Assembly (NCBI GenBank): GCA_029204045.2
Contig: CM055067.1
Coordinates: forward strand, 21,712,838 to 21,776,837
Length of the DNA: 64,000 nucleotides
From: Tillandsia leiboldiana
Taxonomy: Eukaryota; Streptophyta; Magnoliopsida; Poales; Bromeliaceae
Direction: 5' to 3'
The notes under the pieces were generated by a model. It saw nothing but the letters and a program-made list of their open reading frames with translations. It was not told the DNA's origin and did not search any database. The position numbers and the translations under genes are program-made. Every line of letters begins with the position of its first letter. The first letter of the stretch is position 1. Shown piece by piece: positions 11,826 through 24,600 of this stretch.

Positions 11826-14244
11826 TGTCACGCCCCGGGGTCGAAACTGCGACCCGGGCTCGCCAACAGATCCGCCACCTATGCCAAACCCGCATAGGCG
11901 AAGCGTCCTACCTGCAAAAAGAGCTACAGCTAACAGATATCAGAGCTAAAAGATAAAACTGCTGTAGAATAAAGAAAATAAACCTCATGCCAAAATTATC
12001 AATGACCATACCTGTCCATAATTCTCAATCCATAATGGCTCCTCAGAGTAGAACCTGCACATAACTACATAATCCTATCCCAATGCATAAACCATCCTCA
12101 TAAAAGGTTATGTGCTAATATGGCATGATAATTAATCATATAGGGTATCCTTGCCTTAGATAAGCTTCCACTAATCATCAACATGACTATTTGATTAATA
12201 CCATTGTCATACTATGAATAATTCACTTGCAATTTCTATAAAATCCTCATTGTTAAACTTACCGATCAATCCCAGCTATTGTACTATTCACCTGCATGCA
12301 ATGCTAACATATGAAAAATTAGAGAACCGTCCACCGGTTCCGGGAATAAGGCACCCACCTGAAAAGCTGACTGTCCAAAGCCCAACAGCTGAAAACACCA
12401 AATAACTCTAATCCCTTGCTCCAATATGTTCAGCACACCCGTAACTCTCCTGGCACAATACAAAGTCCACTAATTACACAAGGCTCCCAATTATAGCACT
12501 TAAAACCACATACAACCTCGAATTCTGAACTGTTAAATTATCACCTGCAGATAGTGCCCAGAAAATTCCAATAAAAATATCACAGCAATCCTTGCGTCGA
12601 TAGCTTCGAAACGGTACCTTGCAAGCCCAAATCGGAGTTCGGTAAGCCAAGATAAAAATTCGGCAAGGGGGTACACTCATACAAAAATCTGTATTAAAAC
12701 TGTACACTGTTCACTGAGAAAACAGTAATTTTCACCTCTGATGAAATCTCAGAAAAATCCAAGAAAAATACGAGCGCGTTCCTTGCGATCTGTAGATGAA
12801 AAAGTTGTATAAGCTCGTTTCCGGCTGATGCTTGTGCGCAAAGATATGGCCAAAACACCTTGATGCTGTCCCACAAAGCCAAACAGAAAATGGGTCACAG
12901 TGTTGCCTCGGGATCCATGCCAAAAACTCGCAACGGGAAAGCGCGATCAATACGAAAGATGAAGCCCTACCTCTTAGGAGTCTGCCGGCGCAAGAATCAC
13001 AGAAAAAGGAGCTCGGGGTAGCCCAAGGGAGCCAAAACACTGTCGCTGCGCCGAAGAAGAACACTAGAAAGCAACATCGCGCCGCACCGTAAAATGGGGA
13101 ACCTCGGGATTCGTGCCTCCTAAAATCCTAGAACTTGGCAGGAAGATCAAGCACTTGAAGATGAAAATCTTCCAAGAAGGGAGCTCGGGGAGATCTTGCA
13201 AGGGCTGAGAGAAAAAGAGCAGAAAAGAGGGCTCGGGCTGCCTATTTATAGGCTGAAGAAAACAATTGGGAAAATTTCCATCATGTCCCAACTTCCGGGC
13301 GCCCGGTCCGGTCCGCCCGAATTCGGGCGCGCACAGTGCGGCCCGGCCCGCCAAGTTTCGGGCGCGCACAGTGCGGCCCGGTCCACCACACAGCCCAGTC
13401 CACTACTCCCCCGGGCCCCACTGCACCCGGTGCACCTGCGCCCGCAAATGGCGACGCGACACGTGGCCCGGCAACCCGTGCACCGCGCACGTCGCGCCGT
13501 GGACCGCGCACGTCGCGGCTGACCCGGGCCCGTACGGCCACCTGCCCCGCCGTACGGCCACCTGCCCCGGTCAACAACTCCACCGATTGCGTGGACCGGG
13601 AGCACAACACCGGACCAACTACCTCACGCTACTTGTCCACCCGGTCCACCGTGCACCCGGGCCCAAATTCAGTGGACCGCGCCTGCTGCACCGGCCAACC
13701 GGAGAGCGCCACGTGGCCCGCCCCCGGTGCACGACCTCCGCGGTGGACCGCGCGCCTGCCCGCGCGCCCGGGCGCCTGCCCGCGCCCTGCCCGCGCCGCG
13801 TGCCGCCGCGTGCCGCCTGCCCGAGGCCGCGCCGCCGCCCGCCGGCGCCGCCCGCCGCCGGCGACTGCCGGAGGTACTGTTCCGGCATGAACAGTAACCG
13901 CCAACCCAAAAACATCAAGCAAATAGCCCATCTTGACCGTTTTCGCGCGCTGATTCCAAAAACGACGTCCATTCTGCCAAATTCCAAACCTATAATTTGC
14001 CGGAGGCTCCCGGAAAGGTATTTTTAATCCGAATTCCGCGCCGTTCCTAAATTCGATATCCACACCACGCGTAAACTCTTCTAAACATCCGATGGGGTCC
14101 CCCGATCACCTACGAGATCCATTTTAAGCCCCGAGTCCATCTCTTGTGTCCAAACTTGCGCGCGAACACCGCCGACATGCCACGTAGGCTTCCAGAAGCT
14201 GCTGGTCACACTGTAGAAGCCCTGCAAAGGTCCGGGTCACCACA
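11826..14244 (-). repeat. LTR2, with a 1.68-kb internal deletion
   Basis: The first 140 bp match LTR1 from 4289, then the sequence jumps from the LTR1 equivalent of about 4433 to about 6113 and follows LTR1 to the end. The joint shares the short direct repeat AGAATAAA with both LTR1 sites, typical of a deletion between short repeats. Length 2,419 bp. Confidence 0.85.
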
Positions 14245-15685
14245 TCCTCCCCCACTAAAAGAAAGTTTCGTCCTCGAAACTAAGGCAACTCCCAAGGAGT
14301 CTCAGAAACCAGGGGTCAATAATCAACACCGTCGTCTCCAGCTCCCAAGTCACCTATCACTCCCCGTGATTACTCCTCAGCAACAACAACAGCAACAACC
14401 AGTACGGCATAGCCCGATTGCGCAATTCCCTCACCTCACGAGTCGGAATTCGCAACGGGCGTCCCTCGTACTCGAAACTCTCACAGACCCCAAAAGGAAC
14501 GAGTCAATCACGGCGAGGGGTCCAAAACATAACACTCTTGAGCTGAGACGCAGAAAAACCTCCAAACTCCAACAAAAGACTGGGGGAAAGGAACGAACAG
14601 CCAGAGTAACACGCTCTAAAATTACTCCCAAGAGCCAGCTCAACCAAAGCGACCCGAATCTACATTAACCATCCACAAGGATATCCACCACCCAGGAAAG
14701 CCAAACAAAATGCCTCCATCTGTCCTCCATCATCTAGCGCCAAGCGCCTCCCTCCAGAACTCGCCTCTAGCGGCAGATCCCCATCCAAGGAATTGCAGTG
14801 TCCAGCTCCAAACACAATGCCTACTCACGAGGATGGCCCCACACCAGTGCCAGGAGGGACCGAAAAGAAACTAAGGAGTATCCTGGCGCAATCCACTCCC
14901 AATCTCACTTATCCTATGTGCCTCGTCCCTCGAAACCTGGAGCGTCAGTTCAACAACTGCATAAACTCTCTAGCACAGGGAGGCTCTCAATTGATCACTC
15001 CAAATCACCTCTCCCACCACGACAATCTTACAAATCGGCGCTGGAGCCAATCTCATCACCCCGTCATCAAGCTCTGCTGGCACTATCCAGTCCAAAAACT
15101 CCTCTGCCCTCAACAATGACCTTATCTCTGCCGCTTAAATACATCCACTTTGGCTCGAATTGTCCACCGCCCCCCTGCGCTGACTAAGCGTCCAGAAGAT
15201 AGTGCTCTCGGGCTGAAACTGCTCTGACAACTGCTTGGCAAAAAGCTTCTTCCCCTCAACCGCTGATCCGGCCATCTACAATGCTGCACAAGCTCTAACT
15301 CAAACAGGGAGGGGGTAAAACCAAAATATCCCGGAGGATGCCGCTAACCACGTCGAAGGCACAACAGCATACAAAATTCCTCAATCAGCGCAACAGGGCA
15401 TTACCCAATCCATAGCTTCACTGTACTCAGTAATGCCCTACTGTGTCCTAACATAATCTAGACAAAGCCCTCAGTGAAATTCCAAATTGGCGCAGGCATC
15501 ATACAATCACGACTCCGGAATATAGCTCTCAAAGGTTCTAAGTCCATACCACTTGCCTGGATCCAATCCCAATGGCCTCACCGTCGTGATATCAACGACG
15601 TCGCCACAGGTCAAACACCCTCTATCCATCAAATCCACGCACCAAAGAAATCAAGCTCTCGCAGAGCTAAAGGCGATATCCAAAG
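14245..15685 (-). other. Internal region 2, shortened and re-ordered
   Basis: It begins like internal 1 (8378 to about 8798), then matches internal 1 from about 10731 to 11085, then returns to sequence like 9117 to 9810, then joins LTR3 without a primer site. No coding capacity was recognised. Confidence 0.7.
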
Positions 15686-17927
15686 AAAGAAAATAAACCT
15701 CATGCCAAAATTATCAATGACCATACCTGTCCATAATTCTCAATCCATAATGGCTCCTCAGAGTAGAACCTGCACATAACTACATAATCCTATCCCAATG
15801 CATAAACCATCCTCATAAAAGGTTATGTACTAATATGGCATGATAATTAATCATATAGGGTATCCTTGCCTTAGATAAGCTTCCACTAATCATCAACATG
15901 ACTATTTGATTAATACCATTGTCATACTGTGAATAATTCACTTGCAATTTCCATAAAATCCTCATTGTTAAACTTACCGATCAATTCCAGCTATTGTACC
16001 ATTCACCTGCATGCAATGCTAACATATGAAAATTTAGAGAACCGTCCACCGGTTCCGGGAATAAGGCACCCACCTGAAAAGCTGACTGTCCAAAGCCCAA
16101 CAGCTGAAAACACCAAATAACTCTAATCCCTTGCTCCAATATGTTCAGCACACCCGTAACTCTCCTGGCACAATACAAAGTCCACTAATTACACAAGGCT
16201 CCCAATTATAGCACTTAAAACCACATACAACCTCGAATTCTGAACTGTTAAATTATCACCTGCAGATAGTGCCCAGAAAATTCCAATAAAAATATCACAG
16301 CAATCCTTGCGTCGATAGCTTCGAAACGGTACCTTGCACGCCCAAATCGGAGTTCGGTAAGCCAAGATAAAAATTCGGCAAGGGGGTACACTCATACAAA
16401 AATCTGTATTAAAACTGTACACTGTTCACTGAGAAAACAGTAATTTTCACCTCTGATGAAATCTCAGAAAAATCCAAGAAAAATACGAGCGCGTTCCTTG
16501 CGATCTGTAGATGAAAAAGTTGTATAAGCTCGTTTCCGGCTGACGCTTGTGCGCAAAGATATGGCCAAAACACCTTGATGCTGTCCCACAAAGCCAAACA
16601 GAAAATGGGTCACAGTGTTGCCTCGGGATCCGTGCCAAAAACTCGCAACGGGAAAGCGCGATCAATACGAAAGATGAAGCCCTACCTCTTAGGAGTCTGC
16701 CGGCGCAAGAATCACAGAAAAAGGAGCTCGGGGTAGCCCAGGGGAGCCAAAACACTGTCGCTGCGCCGAAGAAGAACACTAGAAAGCAACATCGCGCCGC
16801 ACCGTAAAATGGGGAACCTCGGGATTCGTGCCTCCTAAAATCCTAGAACTTGGCAGGAAGATCAAGCACTTGAAGATGAAAATCTTCCAAGAAGGGAGCT
16901 CGGGGAGATCTTGCAAAGGCTGAGAGAAAAAGAGCAGAAAAGAGGGCTCGGGCTGCCTATTTATAGGCCGAAGAAAACAATTGGGAAAATTCCCATCATG
17001 TCCCAACTTCCGGGCGCCCGGTCCGGTCCGCCCGAATTCGGGCGCGCACAGTGCGGCCCGGTCCACCACACAGCCCAGTCCACTACTCCCCCGGGCCCCA
17101 CTGCACCCGGTGCACCTGCGCCCGCAAATGGCGACGCGACACGTGGCCCGGCAACCCGTGCACCGCGCACGTCGCGCCGTGGACCGCGCACGTCGTGGCT
17201 GACCCGGGCCCGTACGGCCACCTGCCCCGCCGTACGGCCACCTGCCCCGGTCAACAACTCCACCGATTGCGTGGACCGGGAGCACAACACCGGACCAACT
17301 ACCTCACGCCACGTGTCCACCCGGTCCACCGTGCACCCGGGCCCAAATTCAGTGGACCGCGCCTGCTGCACCGGCCAACCGGAGAGCGCCACGTGGCCCG
17401 CCCCCGGTGCACGACCTCCGCGGTGGACCGCGCGCCTGCCCGCGCGCCCGGGCGCCTGCCCGCGCCCTGCCCGCGCCGCGTGCCGCCGCGTGCCGCCTGC
17501 CCGAGGCCGCGCCGCCGCCCGCCGGCGCCGCCCGCCGCCGCCGGCGACTGCCGGAGGTACTGTTCCGGCATGAACAGTAACCGCCAACCCAAAAACATCA
17601 AGCAAATAGCCCATCTTGACCGTTTTCGCGCGCTGATTCCAAAAACGACGTCCATTCTACCAAATTCCAAACCTATAATTTGCCAGAGGCTCCCGGAAAG
17701 GTATTTTTAATTCGAATTCCGCGCCGATCCTAAATTCGATATCCACACCACGCGTAAACTCTTCTAAACATCCGATGGGGTCCCCCGATCACCTACGAGA
17801 TCCATTTTAAGCCCCGAGTCCATCTCTTGTGTCCAAACTGGCGCGCGAACACCGCCGACATGCCACGTAGGCTTCCAGAAGCTGCTGGTCACACTGTAGA
17901 AGCCCTGCAAAGGTCCGGGTCACCACA
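15686..17927 (-). repeat. LTR3, truncated at its inner edge
   Basis: Matches LTR1 from about 6115 to its end at 8377 and is followed by the GCCAG target duplication. The joint with internal 2 lies in a shared AAAGA. It lacks a 35-bp duplication (7471-7505 unit) present in LTR1 and LTR2 but shares an 11-bp insertion with LTR2. Confidence 0.8.
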
Positions 17928-18002
17928 GCCAGACATCCATGAGATTGGCGGTGAGGGTCCAAAGCAGTGCAGCCAACAGGGAAGGAGTTCGGGTCAAACA
18001 AG

Positions 18003-18005
<3 letters not shown>

Positions 18006-18044
<39 letters not shown>
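18006..18044. repeat. (GA)n microsatellite
   Basis: About 19 uninterrupted GA dinucleotides. Confidence 0.95.
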
Positions 18045-18046
<2 letters not shown>

Positions 18047-19739
18047 ACCGGGTTTGGCTGGAGCTCCGCCGGCCGGAGGGGGATCGCCGGAGGGCGGGGG
18101 TCGTGCCAGAGATGCGAGAGAGGGGGAGGGTGGCAGCTGTAGGTTGAGGGAGAGGAGAAGAAAGATCTAGGGCTTTGAAACCCTTAAAGCATAATATATG
18201 TTTTTTGTAAAATTGCATGTATGTCCCTCAAATCTTCATATTTTTAATCTAGTCCCTCCCATCACACGTAATATGTGCAAAAACATCTCCCTGTAAAATT
18301 TCACACAAAACGGTACATAAAAATCATTATTTTCCATAAAAAATATTGAAAAATGCCTTGTTTTGCGTTTTTTCATGGTTTCACCTTTGCCAGATCCAAA
18401 ATTCGACTTCACCACAACGTTCAGCACGGTCTGACTGTTCAGGTACCGATTTTGTTTTGTCGGAATCGGATCTCATTTTGTGAAATTAGTCGCTTCTTCA
18501 ATTACACTCCTCAAAATTTGAATTTATAAATTTAAAATAATTCGAATTTAAAATCACAGTTATTACAAGAAAAGATACGATTAATCCATGCCTCATCACT
18601 TGGAGGACCTTGATCAATGCTTTGTTCATTATATGCATCAACAACATCATCGTTGTTGGCATATGAATTTTCAATCTATTCAACATTTTCATCTCGAATG
18701 GCGCATGTGAGTCTTCAAACCACCATCATGATCATAATCCATAGATTGTGGAACAGCGTCTATATCATCATATGTAGAGTCATTATCGGTTTCACTTGCA
18801 TGCTCATTATCACTTCTAATTATTTGCTCATAATCACTTTCAATTGTATTCTCATTATCACATATATTTTTCACTTTCCAATTAGTGCATTATCGAATAC
18901 TAGATGATGGACCTTCATATATATAGATTATGACGGATAGTTGATCTGCAAAGGTATTTAAGATTAACTATTCGTATCGATTCAAATTTTATATAATTAA
19001 ATCATACACTTACTTACTGCCCATCAAGTCCAACTAATGAAGATGGATCCACAATAGTATATAGCAATGATGCACTCACTGGCACTCATGGGACTTCAGA
19101 CATTCTGTAACACTTAAAAATTTAAATTATTAATTTTTCGCACCTAGACTAATAAAGGATAAAGTATGAAATACAATTTTAATAATCAGTACTCTATATC
19201 TTGATGTAAAAATTCGTTCGAGATCGACATAATTTCTTTGATAATCACTATTGCGCATTCTCGTGGAGTAAACAAAGGTTGGATTGATATACTTTTATGC
19301 AACCATGAAATGAAAAAAAATTCATCACGCCTATAATTCCATTGTCACTTGATATGACAACTAATTTTCATTCATTAGCACCCATTGGATATGGAACTTT
19401 TATGCGGAAATAGACTTCTGCTCAATCATAGCTAGTAACCTTATATAATTTCGTTTCAAAATCCTGAAATGTGATATCGTGTCAGATGTCGATCAATTCT
19501 TTACGACCATCAATGTATTATAGTATATTATCGATCACGACTAAATTTTGTCCCAATGGATACAAAAGGGAGCACAAACACCAAACATAATGTTCTAATA
19601 TAAACAACATTACACAACATTACAACATTAAAATGCATCTATAAAATTTACTATTATGTGAAAAATAAATTTACCAATTTGCGGACAACGTCGACACGAG
19701 TTCTGAGTCGATAAAGGGCTCTAGAAGAGAGGTGAAGAG

Positions 19740-19844
19740 CAAGATAGGAGAGAGAGAGAGAGAGAAAGAGAGAGACAGAGAGAGGCAATGATGATCTCTC
19801 GGTGAAAGAGACAGAGACAGATAGAGAAAGTGAGCTCTCTCTCA

Positions 19845-19876
<32 letters not shown>

Positions 19877-19972
19877 ATGTGAATAGGGTTGGAGGCTACG
19901 GGTGCCGCGGCAGCAATGAGGAGAACAAACACACACACACACAGAAAAAGAAAGTGAGAGAGAGAGAGAGAG

Positions 19973-20004
<32 letters not shown>

Positions 20005-20090
20005 GAAGAGAGAGAAGTACAATGCGGGTTAGGGGCGATGAGCGCCGGCAGCGACGACAGCAGCAAATCTCTGGAAGGGGGCACACAGAG

Positions 20091-20145
<55 letters not shown>

Positions 20146-20160
20146 GGGGGGGAGGGGTGG
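19740..20160. repeat. GA-rich compound microsatellite block
   Basis: Several (GA)n runs, a (GT)n run at 19847-19860 and a (CA)n run at 19928-19942, separated by short unique pieces. The minus-strand frames of 120-168 codons here (Ser/Leu repeats) are simple-sequence artefacts. Confidence 0.9.
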
Positions 20161-20229
20161 AGGGGGGGTGAGGGGGAGGGGAGGGGATTAAAGCTCGGGA
20201 AGGAAAGCTTGTGGTGTGTATATACAAAG

Positions 20230-20385
20230 GAACACGGTAAACTGTTCATCGTGTCCGGACACGGTGAACAATTTATCATGTCAATACACAGTAAATGGTT
20301 CACCATGTTTACAATTTACTGTGTTTGAACGCGGTGAACCATTCACCGTGTTCAAATACGGTGAATGATTCACCGTGTTCAACTT
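20230..20385. repeat. Array of palindromic ACGGTGAA/TTCACCGT units
   Basis: The motif ACGGTGAA and its complement TTCACCGT (or one-base variants) alternate roughly ten times in 155 bp. The best unit is a near-perfect 27-bp palindrome at 20327-20353 with arms GAAC.CGGTGAA and TTCACCG.GTTC. The stretch could fold into several hairpins. I do not recognise the family. Confidence 0.7.
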
Positions 20386-20440
20386 AAACCCACCAGCCAA
20401 CCCTGGAGCTCGCATGGCGCTCACATGGCAGGTATAAGGT

Positions 20441-21000
20441 CATTTTTAGAATTACAAATTTTAAAGAATGAGCTAGGCTGAATACAATTAGTAGCAAACG
20501 GGCTTTGTTGTCACCCATTTGTTTTCGATGATAGAGCCTCCAAAACGACAATCGACACCATTAAATATGATCTAAACCATTTAAACTATTTAAAAATTAA
20601 ATTTCATATTTTTTCGATATTCTTTTTTTGTCCATCAAGTGGACACAAAAATGAACGGATGAAAATAAAATATTTTTTAAAAAGTGATGATTGTAGTCTT
20701 GAAATCAAGATCAAGAGTATAGATCTTGTTTTAAATATATTTACACTGTTAAACTAGCAAAAGGATTATATCTATCATTAAAATTATAAATTTTACAATT
20801 TTTTGATCGTTAAGTCAATGATGTCGAAAAGATTTGAAATTTAATTTTTAAATATTTTCGGTGATTTAGATCATATTCAACAGTGCTAATCGTCGATTTA
20901 GAAGCTCCATCATCAAAAATAAATGGGTGGCAACCGAACCGGTTTACTACCGATAGCATTCCAGCTCAACTCTCTAAAGAACTATTTATAAAAATAAATT
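20441..21000. mobile_element. Foldback or MITE-like element with about 150-bp inverted arms
   Basis: Left arm features (CACCCATTTGTTTTCGATGA, AATATGATCTAAA, TTTAAAAATTAAATTTCA) recur inverted in the right arm in the same order at about 80% identity by eye. The middle is AT-rich and non-coding. The exact ends and a target duplication could not be fixed; GGTATAAGG at 20431 and GCTATAAGG at 21011 are a possible but unproven pair. Confidence 0.6.
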
Positions 21001-21386
21001 TTGTTTGGAGGCTATAAGGAAAAAAAATAAAAATAAAAAAATAAAATCCTGGACTGTTAATTTTAGTGGCTGATAGCTGTTGTTGTGTTATTGGAGTGCA
21101 GGAATGCCTGTGCAATTGAATGATCAGCAAAGTAAAAATGGAACCACATCAGCAGCTATATGAGAAGCTAAATCAAGATGAGCTCACAAATTCGATCTCC
21201 ATATTCTCAGCTTGCACATAAAAATTTTACTCCATTAGTTCCAACTGAATATACGATGCTCTTAGTGGGATGCCTTATTTTCTGTACCTTTTTTTGGACT
21301 GAGAAATAGCATTAATAATAGTAGAATAGTTCAGTAAAACTTCTTGCTTATCACTTATAAATAACTGGACTTAATTGCCAAATATA

Positions 21387-21392
21387 TTTATT
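21387..21392 (-). terminator. Candidate poly(A) signal of the CESA gene
   Basis: AATAAA on the minus strand about 240 nt after the CESA stop codon, a plausible 3' UTR length. Plant poly(A) signals are loose, so this is only a candidate. Confidence 0.4.
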
Positions 21393-21629
21393 GTTCACTG
21401 ATAAAGTACAAAAATTCATTTCCACTGCTACCAATTTGCAACAAATGCAGAAACTTAAAAATGACAGGCAATAGCAACAATAAGCAACACTTATAGACAC
21501 TTTGGTACAAACAGCATCCTGAAAATGTTTTGTCACTATAAATAAAACTAGCCCATTCATTAGATAGCTAACAAGTATATAACACATCTCCCTGCTTTCG
21601 TTTCCAGCACCTTCCTTCTCTCCTCTTTC

Positions 21630-24600
21630 TTAACAGTTAATTCCACATTGCTGGACATCAGGCCCAGTCACACGGGTGGTGAAGGGGTCGATGCGAACCC
21701 ACAGAAGGGAAAAGATTGAAGCAAGAAGGATGGACCAGACAACAACAATTGTTGGAGTTCTGTTCTGCCGGCCCATCAAACCCTTAAGGAAGGGGTAGAG
21801 ATGGACAATCACCCAGAAGGCGAAGAAGAGCTTTCCAAAGAGAGGACCCCACGACTGGTACCCGCTGTTGATGGCATACGAGATTCCGGCCACCACACCG
21901 ACTAGGTTAATTATGAGCAGAGTAGTCGGAGGAATGAGAAGGGTGGTCCACTTGAACATGTAAAGCTCGGCAAAGTCGCCATCCTCATCAGAGGCTTTTG
22001 AGGTGACAGTGAAATTGGTGTCAATACCAGCAAGCACCTTGAGGAGACCTTGGAAGACAGCGAAGAGGTGGGCGGAGACACCACCGATGACCCAGAACTG
22101 CTCGTTCCTCCACCACTCGTCTATTCCAACACCACTCCACCTCATCTCCAGTATGCCAGTGGCAAAGATGGAAAGGAAGAGAGAAATGAACCAAATACTC
22201 GCAAAGTTGCTAATCTGTGCATCCCAGAGGAGAAAAAGATAAATTAGTTGTCATAAAAAACAATGGATTTTGCGAATTCCAATTTTTCATGGTTATTCTG
22301 TGGATCAAAGTTCATGGTGAGCACCTCCTAAATACTCATTTGAGGAGGGCTTGAATGCCCATTCATCCCGCGTAACCAAATAAGGGCTTGGATGCTATTC
22401 ATTGTGAATAAAACTTCAATGGGAAAGCTCCCCAACGTCGCCTCGTTGGGAAGCCTCCAATCCGCTACCACGTATTAGTTTTGCCTCCATCCAAGAATTC
22501 GTTGGTTGCTTTTTAATACTAAAAAAAAAAAAAACCCTAGAGAGAATGATTATATCCTTTGGATAGAGGCAAAATGGCAAGTGGCAGCAAATCGGGGCCT
22601 TCTCAACGAGGTCTTCGTTGGGGAGCTTCCCACCGAAGTTTTTTCTATGCATCGCAACAAATGATTTCAATCCAACTGCTTGGTGAAAATTTGTATGCAG
22701 ACCCCCTCAACCCCTCAACAATAGGGCATGCTAAAAAAAATCCTTTACTCTTTCTTTTTTTACTGATATTTTTTTACTTCTCATTTTTCTAATTTGAATT
22801 ATTCTAATTAGTTTTGTTAAAGGTTTATTAAATTTAATGTTTTATCATTTATTAGTAGTTAATTGTTGTTGCTTTATTTATTAAAAAAAAAAAATTTAAA
22901 ATTTGATTTAATAATATTTTTGGAGTTTATCACTCTTATTTTTTTATTATTAGAAACAAAAAAGGAGGATCAAACCCTAGAGGGCCCTAGGATAAGGAGT
23001 TGTAATCTAACAACCACTCTTTGGTTGAAAACTTAGCATCTCTCGTAAGAAAATGTTTAATTGAGGAATTTATATCAAAATAGCCTACAATTGAGGGAGT
23101 TTCCATACCATTTACCAAGCCCATATGGAAATCTCCTCATTTTGGGGGATTATAAGGGGCTAGATGCTCTGTTAAATTTTCATTTGCTAAATATACGTGC
23201 TGCAGTATTACTGGGCCTTCAAAATAAAATTGTTCAAAATAAAATTGTTTTAATAGCCCCTTCATGTGAGCCGAGCACAGGATATGGTTATCCGACATTT
23301 TACCTGAATCCGAACCCGGCTGAAATGGTTTTAACCGAAGCTAGATGGGCATGGTTCTGATTATGGGGATAAAAATCCAAAACATGACGATTTCAGTTTC
23401 AGTTATGGTTTTTCCTTGTACACGAGCCCAACCTAAACCCGAAACCAAACCAAACCCCATACCCCTGCGTTTGGTTCAAGTATAAGCTAGAACTGCTTAT
23501 TCCAGGGATAGGTAGAAGTTCAAGAACAAGCAGAAAAAAAATCAATTTTGCGTTTGGATGAAAATTGGGTTGTTCCTGGGAATAAAAAAAATAGTATTTG
23601 GATTAGATTGGAATAATAAGAATAAAAGTAATTATAATTTTAAAATAATAATATTTTATCTAATTAATTAATATAAAAATATTAATTAAATAATAATTTA
23701 ATTTATTTAATTAACTATCGCTAAATAACCATAAATATTAATTGATAAAATAATTAACAATAATGAATATTGCTAATAAATAATTTAATTAACTACAGAT
23801 AATTTAATAAATTAATAAATTAATTAGTTAATTATCTAATAGTTAAATAATTAGTTTAGTCAAAATATTAAATTAATTAAAGAGTTAACACAATAATTAA
23901 AATTATATTTACTTTAATTAAACTTATTCTCAAGTGGAAACAAACTTGTTCAAGGAAAAAGGCTGGAACTACTAATAGTTAAATAATTAGTTTAGTCAAA
24001 ATATTAAATTAATTAAAGAATTAACACAATAATTAAAATTATATTTACTTTAATTAAGCTTATTCTCACGTGGAAACAAACTTGTTCAAGGAAAAAGACT
24101 GGAACAGTAGTTCCAGCCTTATACCAGCTTATTCCAAAGAGACGAAAACTACTGTTTCCATCCAAACCAAATGCATTTGGGCTGCGTTTGGATCAGGTAT
24201 AAGTTAGAACTGCTTATTCCAGGGATAGGTATAAGTTCAGGAATAAGCAGGAAAATAAGACCAATTTTACGTTTGGATGAAAATTGAATTATTCCTAGAA
24301 ATAAGAAAAATAACGTTTGGATAGTTAGATTGGAATAGTGAGAATAAGAGTAATTATAATTTTAAAATAATAATATTTTATCTAAATAATTAATATAAAA
24401 TATTAATTAAATAATAATTTAACTTATTTAATTAACTATTGTCAGATAACCCTGAATATTAATTGATAAAATAATTAACAATAATGAGTATTATTAATAA
24501 ATAATTCAATTAATTACAAATAATTTAATAAATTAATTAGTTAATTATCTAATCGTTAGATAATTAGTTAATAAAATAATTAGATTAGCAAAAATATTAG

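Larger units (their letters stand above)
4289..17927 (-). mobile_element. Non-autonomous Ty3/gypsy-like element, rearranged to three LTRs and two internal regions
   Basis: The whole block is bounded by the 5-bp repeat GCCAG (4284-4288 and 17928-17932), so it entered as one insertion. Layout in plus coordinates is LTR1 (4289-8377), internal 1 (8378-11825), LTR2 (11826-14244), internal 2 (14245-15685), LTR3 (15686-17927). The minus orientation follows from the tRNA-Met primer site beside LTR2 (11806-11818) and polypurine tracts beside LTR1 and LTR2, read on the minus strand. The TTCGAGGACGAAA phrase before each purine tract is typical of the end of the coding part of plant Ty3/gypsy elements such as Del/Tekay. 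No integrase or reverse transcriptase can be read. Unequal homologous recombination between LTRs is the simplest explanation of the extra LTR and internal region (inference). Confidence 0.85.
17933..20229. other. Intergenic DNA, no gene seen
   Basis: Begins with the displaced half of the target site of the gypsy-like element. Then come a GA microsatellite, AT-rich sequence without long frames, and a GA-rich block. Frames of 60-96 codons at 18240-18900 are AT-rich and resemble nothing known. Confidence 0.5.

Noticed and set aside
19654..20306. Ser/Leu-rich minus-strand frames of 122-168 codons
   Set aside because: Translation of GA/CT microsatellites.
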